From: an uncultured Bacteroides sp.
GTDB taxonomy: Bacteria; Bacteroidota; Bacteroidia; Bacteroidales; Bacteroidaceae
DNA length: 7,518 nt
Direction of reading: 5' to 3'
Assembly: GCF_949298305.1 (NCBI RefSeq)
Contig: NZ_CASFWU010000117.1
Span: forward strand, 1 to 7,518
Notes under the pieces: model-generated
Database searches by the model: none
What the model was told of the DNA's origin: nothing
What the model saw: only the letters and a program-made list of their open reading frames with translations
In this document: in pieces, positions 1 to 6,970 of the stretch
Position numbering within the stretch: the first letter of the stretch is position 1
Layout of the letters: every line of letters begins with the position of its first letter
Made by a program: the position numbers and the translations under genes

Positions 1-84
1 CCCACGGACGCCCCGCCCGCATTTTGGGATTTATCGGCACAAAAGTCACCTCCGCCGACAAATAGTTGTCCAACTTCCATCTTT

Positions 85-116
85 TTTGTCCTTTATCGGT
101 GCCTTCTCTACTTTTG
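85..116 (+). promoter_or_regulatory. Bacteroides-type promoter of the efflux operon
   Basis: A TTTG box at 85-88 (end of a T-run at 82-87) is separated by 20 bases from TACTTTTG at 109-116. This fits the Bacteroides sigma-ABfr promoter consensus, TTTG at -33 and TAnnTTTG at -7 with a 19-21 base spacer. Transcription should begin near 121-124, leaving a short A-rich leader of about 25-30 bases before the ATG at 150. No comparable box occurs before the next three genes, so this promoter probably drives the channel, adaptor, ATPase and permease as one transcript. The start site itself is inferred. Confidence 0.72.
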
Positions 117-149
117 TATGCGTAAAACATCATTATTAGAGAACAAGAT

Positions 150-1553
150 ATGAGAACAACTAAAAGATTGACAGTGATGGCGTTCTGCCTGGCAGGATGC
201 GCCTGCCTGCCGGCCCAGAACGACAGCATCGCCCTGCAAGCCCCGACGTCGGAAAGCGTCTCAGACGAAAAGCTGCCCGAGCAATGGGACCTGCAAACGT
301 GCATTGACTATGCCCTGCGGCAGAACATCACTATCCGGAAGAACAAACTGAACGCAGAAAGTGCGGAAGTGGATGTAAAAACCGCCAAGGCGGCCTTGTT
401 CCCCAGCTTGTCGGCCAGCATGAGCCAGCGTATCGTCAACCGCCCCAACAGCGAGAGCGGTACCATCATCAGCGGCGACAACATCACGAGCAGCCAGAGC
501 AAGACCTCGTACAACGGCACCTACGGCATCGACGCCAACTGGACCCTCTACAACGGCAGCAAACGCCTGAACACCATCAAGCAACAACAACTGAACAACC
601 GCATTGCCGACCTCAACGTGGCCCAGAGCGAGAACAGCATCGAGGAAAGCATTGCCCAGATTTACATACAGATACTCTACGCCGCCGAGTCGGTGAAGGT
701 CAACGAGTCGACCCTGGAGGTCAGCAAGGCGCAGTACGAGCGCGGGAAGGTGCTCTACGAAGCAGGAAGCATCGCCCAGAGCGACCTGGCACAACTGGAG
801 GCGCAGGTCAGCACAGACAAATACCAACTGGTGACAGCACAAGCCACATTGCAAGATTATAAACTCCAACTGAAACAACTGCTGGAACTGGACGGCGAGC
901 AGGAAATGAACCTCTACCTCCCCGAGCTGGGCGACGAGAACGTCCTGGTGCCGCTCCCTTCGAAGACGGACGTCTACCGCTCGGCGCTCGCCATGAGGCC
1001 TGAAATTGAGGCCGGAAGACTGAACGTGGAAACCTCCGAGCTGGACATCAAGATTGCCCGCGCCGGCTACATCCCGTCCCTGAGCCTGAGCGCCGGCATC
1101 GGTACGACCAACGCCAACGGCAACGACTTCACCTTCAGCGAGCAGGTGAAGCAGAACTGGAACAACTCGCTGGGCATCACCCTCAGCATCCCCATCTTCA
1201 ACAACCGGCAGACGAAGAGCGCCGTGCAGAAGGCCCAAATCCAGAAACTGAGCAGCGAACTGGACCTGCTGGACAGCCAGAAGACACTCTACAAGACCAT
1301 CGAGAACCTGTGGCTGGACGCCAACAGCGCACAGCAGCGCTATGCCGCCGCCATAGAGCAGCTGAAGAGCACCCAGATCAGCTACAACCTCGTGCAGGAG
1401 CAGTTCAACCTGGGCATGAAGAACACCGTGGAACTGCTGACCGAGAAGAACAACCTGCTGAGCGCGCAGCAGGAAACGCTCCAGGCCAAGTACATGGCCA
1501 TCCTCAACGCGCAACTGCTCAAGTTCTACCAGGGAGAGAGCATCTCGCTCTGA
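150..1553 (+). CDS. TolC-family outer-membrane efflux channel protein
   Basis: This 467-residue protein is an outer membrane factor of the TolC/OEP superfamily: the trimeric barrel and periplasmic tunnel through which a tripartite pump discharges its substrate. The two internal OEP repeats are visible. The first starts near W46 (WDLQTCIDYAL) and includes AALFPSLSAS (81-90) and WTLYNG (131-136). The second starts near RPEIEA (283-288) and includes AGYIPSLSLSAG (305-316), LGITLSIPIFNNRQT (341-355) and the terminal helix QEQFNLGMKNTVELL (416-430). Long Ala/Gln/Leu/Glu-rich stretches between them are the tunnel helices. Length is normal for the family. The N-terminus is a secretion signal, but it holds a perfect lipobox LAGC (14-17) as well as a possible signal peptidase I site after LPA (20-22), so lipidation is unresolved. 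It is the first gene of the operon and lies 56 bases before the adaptor. The family call is secure; the substrate cannot be read from the sequence. Confidence 0.95.
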   Translation: MRTTKRLTVMAFCLAGCACLPAQNDSIALQAPTSESVSDEKLPEQWDLQTCIDYALRQNITIRKNKLNAESAEVDVKTAKAALFPSLSASMSQRIVNRPNSESGTIISGDNITSSQSKTSYNGTYGIDANWTLYNGSKRLNTIKQQQLNNRIADLNVAQSENSIEESIAQIYIQILYAAESVKVNESTLEVSKAQYERGKVLYEAGSIAQSDLAQLEAQVSTDKYQLVTAQATLQDYKLQLKQLLELDGEQEMNLYLPELGDENVLVPLPSKTDVYRSALAMRPEIEAGRLNVETSELDIKIARAGYIPSLSLSAGIGTTNANGNDFTFSEQVKQNWNNSLGITLSIPIFNNRQTKSAVQKAQIQKLSSELDLLDSQKTLYKTIENLWLDANSAQQRYAAAIEQLKSTQISYNLVQEQFNLGMKNTVELLTEKNNLLSAQQETLQAKYMAILNAQLLKFYQGESISL

Positions 1554-1609
1554 GACGGGCACCCATTGCATAAACAGACTATCATCAAAAAACCAATAAA
1601 GACAAGAAT

Positions 1610-2836
1610 ATGAACAAGAAGAAAATCGCACTCATTGCCATCGTTCTGATAGTGATAATCGGTGCAGGCATCTGGCTCTTCGGCAACTCGTCGGCCAAAC
1701 ACAAAGTGACCTACGTCACGGCTACCGTCGGCAAAGGTCAGATTTCAGAATCAGTCACCGCAACCGGCACCATCGAACCGGTGACGGAAGTGGAAGTCGG
1801 TACGCAGGTCAGCGGCATCATCGACAAGATTTATGTGGACTACAACTCGGTCGTCACTAAAGGACAACTGATTGCCGAAATGGACCGCGTCACCCTGCAA
1901 AGCGAACTGGCTTCGCAACAGGCTGCCTACAACGGTGCCAAGGCGGAATACGAGTATCAGGAAAAGAACTACCTGCGCAACAAGGGACTGCACGAGAAGA
2001 AGCTCATCAGCGACACCGACTATGAACTGTCCCTCTACAACTACGAGAAAACCAAGAGCAGCTATGAAAGCAGCGAAGCCGCCCTGGCCAAGGCCGAACG
2101 CAACCTGTCCTACGCCACCATCACCTCGCCCATTGACGGCGTCGTCATCAGCAAAGACGTGGAAGAAGGACAGACCGTAGCTTCCGGCTTCGAGACCCCG
2201 ACCCTCTTCACCATTGCAGCCGACCTGACCCAGATGCAGGTAGTGGCCGATGTGGATGAAGCCGACATAGGCGGCGTGGAAGAAGGACAGCGCACCACCT
2301 TCACCGTAGACGCCTACCCCAACGACGTGTTCGAGGGAGTAGTGACACAAATCCGTCTGGGCGAGGCCAGCTCCAGCAGTACCAGCAGCACCAGCAGCAC
2401 CGTGGTCACCTACGAGGTAGTCATCACGGCTCACAATCCGGACCTGAAACTGAAACCCCGCCTGACAGCCAACGTCACCATTTATACGCTGGACAGAGAC
2501 AACGTGCTGTGCGTACCGGCCCGAGCCCTGCGCTTCACCCCGGAAAAGCCTCTTATCAGCGACAATGACATCGTGAACGACTGCGAGGCTGAACACAAGG
2601 TTTGGACACGCGAAGGCAACACCTTCACCGCCCACCCGGTAGAGATAGGCATCTCCAACGGCATCAACACCGAAATCCTCAGCGGCATCAGCGAAGGCAC
2701 GTCCGTCATCACCGAAGCCACCATCGCAGGAACACAAGGCGAAGCACCGATGCCCGAAATGGGACAGGAAGGAGACAACGAACAGAATCCGTTCATGCCA
2801 GGCCCTCCGGGAAACAATAAAAAGAAAAACAAATGA
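1610..2836 (+). CDS. macA: MacA-type periplasmic adaptor (HlyD/RND membrane-fusion family)
   Basis: This 408-residue membrane-fusion protein should link the inner-membrane ABC transporter to the TolC-type channel. A single N-terminal anchor helix covers about residues 6-25 after a lysine-rich start, with the rest periplasmic. The two lipoyl half-motifs are clear: VEVGTQVSGIIDKIYVDYNS (61-80) and SPIDGVVISKDVEEGQTV (173-190). An alpha-helical hairpin lies between them (about 93-168). A beta-barrel domain follows (about 207-293), carrying a Ser/Thr-rich loop at 254-264, and a membrane-proximal domain containing CVPARALRF (301-309). The C-terminal tail (about 381-408) is Pro/Gly/Asn-rich and ends in lysines. 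It is somewhat longer than E. coli MacA (371 residues). The stop codon overlaps the next start in ATGA, so translation of adaptor and ATPase is probably coupled. MacA-like is chosen over an RND-pump adaptor because the next genes are an ABC ATPase and a MacB/FtsX permease. Confidence 0.93.
   Translation: MNKKKIALIAIVLIVIIGAGIWLFGNSSAKHKVTYVTATVGKGQISESVTATGTIEPVTEVEVGTQVSGIIDKIYVDYNSVVTKGQLIAEMDRVTLQSELASQQAAYNGAKAEYEYQEKNYLRNKGLHEKKLISDTDYELSLYNYEKTKSSYESSEAALAKAERNLSYATITSPIDGVVISKDVEEGQTVASGFETPTLFTIAADLTQMQVVADVDEADIGGVEEGQRTTFTVDAYPNDVFEGVVTQIRLGEASSSSTSSTSSTVVTYEVVITAHNPDLKLKPRLTANVTIYTLDRDNVLCVPARALRFTPEKPLISDNDIVNDCEAEHKVWTREGNTFTAHPVEIGISNGINTEILSGISEGTSVITEATIAGTQGEAPMPEMGQEGDNEQNPFMPGPPGNNKKKNK
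2375..2401 (+). repeat. Three 9-base tandem repeats inside the adaptor gene
   Basis: AGCAGTACC (2375-2383) is followed by two identical copies of AGCAGCACC (2384-2392 and 2393-2401). With the flanking serine codons they encode the Ser/Thr-only stretch at residues 254-264, in the loop before strand TVVTYEVVI of the adaptor's beta-barrel domain. Because the unit is three codons long, copy-number change would alter loop length without shifting the frame. Confidence 0.8.
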
Positions 2837-3594
2837 CAAGCATCATGGGTAAGAAAGTAGTCATTGAACTTCAAAACATCAAACGGAACTTCCAGGTAGG
2901 AGACGAAACGGTACATGCCCTGCGGGGCATCTCCTTCACCATCTGCGAAGGCGAGTTCGTCACCATCATGGGAACTTCCGGTTCGGGCAAATCGACGTTG
3001 CTGAACACGCTCGGCTGCCTCGACACGCCCACCAGCGGCGAATACCTGCTGGACGGCATCTCGGTACGCACCATGTCCAAGCCCCAGCGCGCCATCCTGC
3101 GCAACCGCAAGATCGGATTCGTCTTCCAGAACTACAATCTGCTGCCCAAGACGACCGCCGTGGAGAACGTGGAACTGCCGCTCATGTACAACTCCGGCGT
3201 GTCTGCCGCAGAAAGAAGAAGAAGAGCCATCGAGGCCCTGCAGGCCGTGGGTCTGGGCGACCGTCTGGAACACAAGTCCAACCAGATGTCCGGCGGACAG
3301 ATGCAGCGTGTGGCCATTGCCCGCGCCCTGGTGAACAACCCCGCCGTCATCCTGGCGGACGAGGCCACCGGTAACCTGGACACCCGTACCTCGTTCGAGA
3401 TTCTGGTGCTCTTCCAGAAGCTGCACGCCGAAGGACGCACCATCATCTTCGTGACCCACAATCCGGAAATTGCCCAATACAGCAGCCGGAACATTATTCT
3501 ACGCGACGGACAAGTGAAGGACGACAGCGTGAACCCCAACATACTGAACGCCGCCGAAGCGCTTGCCGCGTTGCCCAAACAAGAGGAGGACTAA
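2833..3594 (+). CDS. macB: MacB-type ABC transporter ATP-binding protein
   Basis: This 253-residue cytoplasmic nucleotide-binding subunit belongs to the MacB/LolD/FtsE group. All ATPase motifs are present: Walker A GTSGSGKST (47-55), Q-loop Q99 in GFVFQNYNLLP, signature MSGGQ (152-156, Met replacing the usual Leu), Walker B VILADE (172-177) with catalytic E177, D-loop GNLD (180-183) and switch H209 in VTHNPE. The FQNYNLLP and DEATGNLD wording is typical of the MacB/LolD group. The ATG at 2833 overlaps the adaptor stop by 4 bases (ATGA), which favours coupled translation. An in-frame ATG at 2845 would give MGKKVVIEL and is an equally plausible start. In E. coli MacB this domain is fused to the permease; here the two are separate genes only 3 bases apart. 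LolD-like lipoprotein release is the alternative role, but the adaptor and channel genes argue for efflux. Confidence 0.94.
   Translation: MTSIMGKKVVIELQNIKRNFQVGDETVHALRGISFTICEGEFVTIMGTSGSGKSTLLNTLGCLDTPTSGEYLLDGISVRTMSKPQRAILRNRKIGFVFQNYNLLPKTTAVENVELPLMYNSGVSAAERRRRAIEALQAVGLGDRLEHKSNQMSGGQMQRVAIARALVNNPAVILADEATGNLDTRTSFEILVLFQKLHAEGRTIIFVTHNPEIAQYSSRNIILRDGQVKDDSVNPNILNAAEALAALPKQEED
3583..3589 (+). promoter_or_regulatory. Possible Shine-Dalgarno sequence for the permease
   Basis: GAGGAGG lies 8 bases before the permease ATG (3598), an ideal position. Bacteroidota generally do not rely on such sites, and these bases also encode the Glu-Glu-Asp end of the ATPase, so the match may be coincidental. 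It does support ATG 3598 as the start. Confidence 0.4.
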
Positions 3595-3597
3595 ACG

Positions 3598-4815
3598 ATG
3601 AATGGAACCAACCTATTTAAAATAGCCCTGCGGGCATTGGCCAACAACAAGCTGAGGGCCTTCCTCACCATGCTGGGCATCATCATCGGCGTGGCGTCGG
3701 TCATCACCATGCTGGCCATCGGACAAGGCTCGAAGAAAAGCATCCAGAAGCAGATTTCCGAGATGGGCTCCAACATGATCATGATTCACCCCGGCGCCGA
3801 CATGCGGGGCGGCGTACGCCAGGACCCCAGCAGCATGCAGACCCTGAAGCTGACGGACTATGAGTCGCTGCGCAACGAGACCAACTTCGTGGCTGCGGTC
3901 AGTCCCAACGTATCCTCGTCCGGCCAGCTCATTGCCGGCAACAACAACTATCCTTCTTCCGTCAGCGGCGTGGGCCTGGACTATCTGGAAATCCGCCAAC
4001 TCACGGTAGAGAGCGGAGAGATGTTCACCGCCAGCGACATACAGACCTCGGCCAAGGTGTGCGTCATCGGAAAGACCATTGCGGACAACCTGTTTCCCAA
4101 CGAAGACCCCATCGGCAAGATCATGCGTTTCAACCAGGTGCCCTTCCGCGTGGTGGGAGTGCTGAAGGCCAAAGGCTACAACTCCATGGGCATGGACCAG
4201 GACGACGTAGTGCTAGCTCCCTACACCACCGTAATGAAACGTCTGCTGGCACAGACCTATCTGGAAGGCATCTTCGCCTCGGCCCTGACCGAAGACATGA
4301 CGGACAATGCCACCGAGGAAATCACCGAAATCCTGCGCCGCAACCACAAGCTGAAGGAAAGCGACGACGATGACTTCACCATCCGCTCGCAACAGGAACT
4401 CAGCACCATGCTGAACTCCACCACCGACCTGATGACCACCCTGCTGGCCTGCATCGCGGGCATATCGCTGGTAGTGGGGGGCATCGGCATCATGAACATC
4501 ATGTACGTGTCGGTCACGGAGCGTACCCGCGAGATAGGCCTCCGCATGTCGGTCGGCGCACGCGGCATCGACATCCTGAGCCAGTTCCTCATCGAGGCTG
4601 TCCTCATCAGCATCACCGGCGGCATCATCGGAGTGGTCATCGGTTGCGGAGCCTCGTTCATAGTCAAAAACGTAGCCCACTGGCCCATCTACATCCAGAG
4701 CTGGAGCGTACTGCTCTCCTTTGCAGTCTGCACCGTCACCGGAGTATTCTTCGGCTGGTATCCCGCCAAGAAGGCAGCCGACCTGGATCCTATTGAAGCC
4801 ATCCGCTACGAATAA
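3598..4815 (+). CDS. macB: MacB-type ABC transporter permease (FtsX family)
   Basis: This 405-residue inner-membrane subunit is the transmembrane half of a type VII (mechanotransmission) ABC exporter. An amphipathic start with LRALANNKLRAFLTMLGIIIG (11-31) leads into transmembrane helix 1 (about 21-42). The large periplasmic MacB_PCD domain follows (about 43-277), then three further helices (about 278-302, 328-354 and 367-388). Conserved family features are GGIGIMNIMYVSVTERTREI (294-313), which is the coupling region contacting the ATPase, and the C-terminal YPAKKAADLDPIEAIRYE (388-405). It should pair with the ATPase just upstream and clasp the adaptor hexamer, driving substrate from the periplasm into the channel. 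Length is normal for a MacB permease lacking the fused ATPase. Known members of the family handle macrolides, peptides, siderophores or toxins; nothing here picks one out. No terminator with a T-run follows. Confidence 0.94.
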   Translation: MNGTNLFKIALRALANNKLRAFLTMLGIIIGVASVITMLAIGQGSKKSIQKQISEMGSNMIMIHPGADMRGGVRQDPSSMQTLKLTDYESLRNETNFVAAVSPNVSSSGQLIAGNNNYPSSVSGVGLDYLEIRQLTVESGEMFTASDIQTSAKVCVIGKTIADNLFPNEDPIGKIMRFNQVPFRVVGVLKAKGYNSMGMDQDDVVLAPYTTVMKRLLAQTYLEGIFASALTEDMTDNATEEITEILRRNHKLKESDDDDFTIRSQQELSTMLNSTTDLMTTLLACIAGISLVVGGIGIMNIMYVSVTERTREIGLRMSVGARGIDILSQFLIEAVLISITGGIIGVVIGCGASFIVKNVAHWPIYIQSWSVLLSFAVCTVTGVFFGWYPAKKAADLDPIEAIRYE

Positions 4816-4847
4816 GGACCGAATCCGGACAGACTGGCCCCGACAGG

Positions 4848-4944
4848 AAGGGGGACACGAGCGGCGCGAACGGCACGGACATTGCCTTCCCGGCACGTCA
4901 TCATCGCCCGGCATCGCGCAATCCGTGCAGCTTGCGTCCCCCTT
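4848..4944 (+). other. Nested inverted repeats in the permease-kinase spacer
   Basis: The 216-base spacer (4816-5031) has no convincing gene. It holds a perfect 9-base inverted repeat, AAGGGGGAC (4848-4856) with GTCCCCCTT (4936-4944). Inside it is a 7-base pair, GCACGGA (4873-4879) with TCCGTGC (4922-4928). A further pair, GCGCGA (4864-4869) with TCGCGC (4914-4919), crosses the second and so could form only as an alternative or a pseudoknot. The right outer arm is followed by TT then CCC, so this is not a canonical intrinsic terminator. It may fold in the RNA and limit read-through from the pump operon into the two-component genes. Confidence 0.45.
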
Positions 4945-5019
4945 TTCCCATGCCGCCCCGTCCGCCTGCATACGAAAAATATTCTTCATCCGTCATACTC
5001 CATTCTTCATTAAATCTTC

Positions 5020-5027
5020 TATCTTTG
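5020..5027 (+). promoter_or_regulatory. Putative -7 box directly before the histidine kinase
   Basis: TATCTTTG fits the Bacteroides -7 consensus TAnnTTTG. No TTTG-like -33 box is visible at the expected distance (about 4995-5000), so this is weaker than the other two promoters in the window. If used, transcription would start at about 5031-5036, on the kinase start codon, giving a leaderless or nearly leaderless message. It would let the two-component genes be expressed apart from the pump operon. Confidence 0.45.
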
Positions 5028-5031
5028 CACT

Positions 5032-6096
5032 ATGATGAAAAATGTTTCCAACTCCCGTCCACACATTGTGGAAGTGCTGATACACGTCATTGGCTGGGGC
5101 ATTGTGCTGGCCTTTCCCTTTGTGATGATGAGCCGCAGCGGTTTCACCATCACCTGGCAGGACTATCTGCACCACGGCAGCATCATTCCGCTCTCGTTTC
5201 TGGTCATCTTCTACGTCAACTACTTCATCCTCATTCCCCGCTACCTGTTCGAAGGGCACACCAAGCAATACCTGGCACTGAACGTCATACTGATATTGGC
5301 CCTTGCATTCGGTTCTCACTTCTGGCAGGAATATGCCAACATGACCTATCCGCGAAAGGACACAAGGATAAAGCCGATGGGGCCTCCCAAATGGATTTTC
5401 CTGCTGAGGGACATCTTCTCCATGGTGCTCACGGTGGGCCTGAGTGCCGCCATCCGCTTCAGCGGACGCTGGAAACAAATAGAATCTGCCCGCCGTGAAG
5501 CTGAGAAGGACCGTGCGGAAGCAGAACTGAAGAACCTGCGCAACCAGTTGAACCCCCACTTCCTGCTCAACACCCTGAACAACATCTACGCCCTCATCGC
5601 CTTCGATACGGACAAGGCACAGGCCGCCGTGCAGGAACTGAGCCGGCTGCTCCGGCACGTACTCTACGAGAACCAGCAGAACTTCGTCACTCTGGGCAAG
5701 GAAATGGACTTCATCCGCAACTACATCGAACTGATGCGCATCCGCCTCTCGGCCAACGTGACGGTAGAGACGCGGTTCGATGTGCGTACGGACAGCCGCA
5801 CCGAGATTGCTCCGCTGATATTCATCTCGCTCATAGAGAATGCCTTCAAGCACGGCATCTCTCCCACCGAACCCAGCTACATCTACATTCACTTCAGCGA
5901 AACGGACGGTAAGGTGAGCTGCGACATCCGCAACAGCTACCACCCCAAGACCGAGGCCGACAAGAGCGGAAGCGGCATCGGACTGGAACAGGTGCGCAAG
6001 AGACTGGAACTCACCTACCCCGGACACTACGAATGGAAACGCGAAGTGAGAGACGACGGAAAGGAATACCGCTCTCTGCTGGTAATAGATGTTTAA
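5032..6096 (+). CDS. LytS/YehU-type sensor histidine kinase
   Basis: This 354-residue membrane kinase belongs to the His_kinase (PF06580) plus HATPase_c group that pairs with LytTR regulators. Four hydrophobic helices (about 11-32, 50-68, 80-97 and 121-143) are joined by very short periplasmic loops (about 17 and 23 residues). There is no sensor, PAS or HAMP domain. A charged linker helix (about 150-170) precedes the phosphoacceptor motif LNPHFLLNTLNNIYAL (173-188), with H176 as the phosphorylated histidine. The ATP-binding part shows the N-box LIENAFKHG (267-275) and G-box GSGIGLEQVRKRL (313-325), where Gln320 sits at the position often occupied by Asn. Two start codons are adjacent (5032 and 5035), and either is possible. 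It precedes its regulator by 19 bases, so they are almost certainly co-transcribed. The stimulus is unknown; the lack of an external domain suggests sensing within the membrane or through a partner such as the upstream pump. Confidence 0.94.
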   Translation: MMKNVSNSRPHIVEVLIHVIGWGIVLAFPFVMMSRSGFTITWQDYLHHGSIIPLSFLVIFYVNYFILIPRYLFEGHTKQYLALNVILILALAFGSHFWQEYANMTYPRKDTRIKPMGPPKWIFLLRDIFSMVLTVGLSAAIRFSGRWKQIESARREAEKDRAEAELKNLRNQLNPHFLLNTLNNIYALIAFDTDKAQAAVQELSRLLRHVLYENQQNFVTLGKEMDFIRNYIELMRIRLSANVTVETRFDVRTDSRTEIAPLIFISLIENAFKHGISPTEPSYIYIHFSETDGKVSCDIRNSYHPKTEADKSGSGIGLEQVRKRLELTYPGHYEWKREVRDDGKEYRSLLVIDV

Positions 6097-6115
6097 CGAA
6101 TAACCGACAACAACC

Positions 6116-6823
6116 ATGACCCTGAATTGTGCAATAGTAGACGACGAGCCGCTGGCTCTGAACCTGTTGGAAAGCTATGTCAACAAAACCCCGTTCCTCC
6201 ACCTGGCCGGGAAATACTCCAGCGCCGTACAGGCCATGAAGGAACTGCCCGGCAAGCAGGTCGACCTGCTGTTTCTGGACATACAGATGCCCGAACTGAA
6301 CGGACTCGAATTCTCGAAGATGGTAGACCAGCGCACCCGCATTATCTTCACCACCGCCTTCGGCCAATATGCCATAGACGGCTACAAGGTCAATGCGCTG
6401 GACTACCTGCTGAAACCCATCTCCTACGTGGACTTCCTGCAGGCTGCCAACAAGGCCGTACAATGGTTCGAGCTGCTGCAACGGCCCAAAGAGGAGATAG
6501 ACAGCATCTTCGTCAAAAGCGAATACAAGCTGGTGCAGATTGAACTCAAAAACATCCTGTACGTAGAAGGACTGAAGGACTACATCAAAATCTACGAAGA
6601 GGGCGAATCCAAGCCCATCCTCTCGCTGATGAGCATGAAGGCCATGGAAGAACTGCTCCCCCCCTCGCGCTTCATGCGCGTACACCGCTCCTACATTGTG
6701 CAGAAAGACAAAATCAGGGTCATAGACCGCGGCCGGATTGTCTTCGGCAAGAACTACATCCCCATCAGCGACAGCTACAAGCAGACCTTCCAGGAGTTTC
6801 TGGACAAACGGAGTGGGAACTGA
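6116..6823 (+). CDS. LytTR-family response regulator
   Basis: This 235-residue cytoplasmic DNA-binding response regulator is the partner of the kinase just upstream. The receiver domain (about 3-118) has the acidic pair D9/D10 in IVDDEPLA, phosphoacceptor D55 in FLDIQMPELNG (53-63), switch T79/T80 in IIFTTAFGQYAIDGY, and the conserved K100 in YLLKPI. The C-terminal LytTR domain (about 130-232) shows IFVKSEYKLVQIELKNILYV (131-150), EGLKDYIKIY and FMRVHRSYIVQKDKI (186-200), typical of the family. Length and domain order are standard, and every phosphotransfer residue is intact. LytTR proteins bind pairs of short direct repeats upstream of their targets. Plausible targets are the efflux operon at 150-4815 and its own operon, though I could not identify a convincing shared site. 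No T-run terminator follows; an AAGGAGG (6825-6831) lies just after the stop. Confidence 0.95.
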   Translation: MTLNCAIVDDEPLALNLLESYVNKTPFLHLAGKYSSAVQAMKELPGKQVDLLFLDIQMPELNGLEFSKMVDQRTRIIFTTAFGQYAIDGYKVNALDYLLKPISYVDFLQAANKAVQWFELLQRPKEEIDSIFVKSEYKLVQIELKNILYVEGLKDYIKIYEEGESKPILSLMSMKAMEELLPPSRFMRVHRSYIVQKDKIRVIDRGRIVFGKNYIPISDSYKQTFQEFLDKRSGN

Positions 6824-6912
6824 GAAGGAGGTTGAGACCGGAATGATAATCCTGACACACCTCTTCACAAACCGGCACAGAATACGGATACGCGCCATTT
6901 TGTCAAGTATTA

Positions 6913-6950
6913 TAACCACCGTCCGTTTTACCTTCCCTAACCACCGTCCG
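6913..6950. repeat. 13-base direct repeat, period 25
   Basis: TAACCACCGTCCG occurs at 6913-6925 and again, identically, at 6938-6950. A looser echo (CCCGTCC, then AACCGTTTTTCCG) continues to about 6973. It could be a pair of protein-binding sites or a decayed tandem duplication. The ACCGTCCG core loosely resembles LytTR-type half-sites, but the spacing is longer than usual for that family. Confidence 0.75.
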
Positions 6951-6970
6951 ATTCCCGTCCAACCGTTTTT

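Noticed and set aside
65..74. GTTG-TC-CAAC palindrome upstream of the efflux promoter as an operator
   Set aside because: Arms of four bases are too short to distinguish from chance without a known regulator motif.
30..99. Repeated TTTATCGG (30-37 and 92-99) as a regulator site before the efflux promoter
   Set aside because: It is only 8 bases long. The second copy lies between the -33 and -7 boxes, and no symmetry or further copy supports a binding site.
261..1631. Long minus-strand open frame (456 codons) opposite the channel gene
   Set aside because: It is antisense to a clearly conserved TolC-family gene and is a by-product of GC-rich codon usage. Its translation shows no recognisable domain.
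4213..4989. Minus-strand open frame over the permease end and spacer
   Set aside because: It is antisense to the conserved FtsX part of the permease, and its composition is shadow-like with no recognisable motif.
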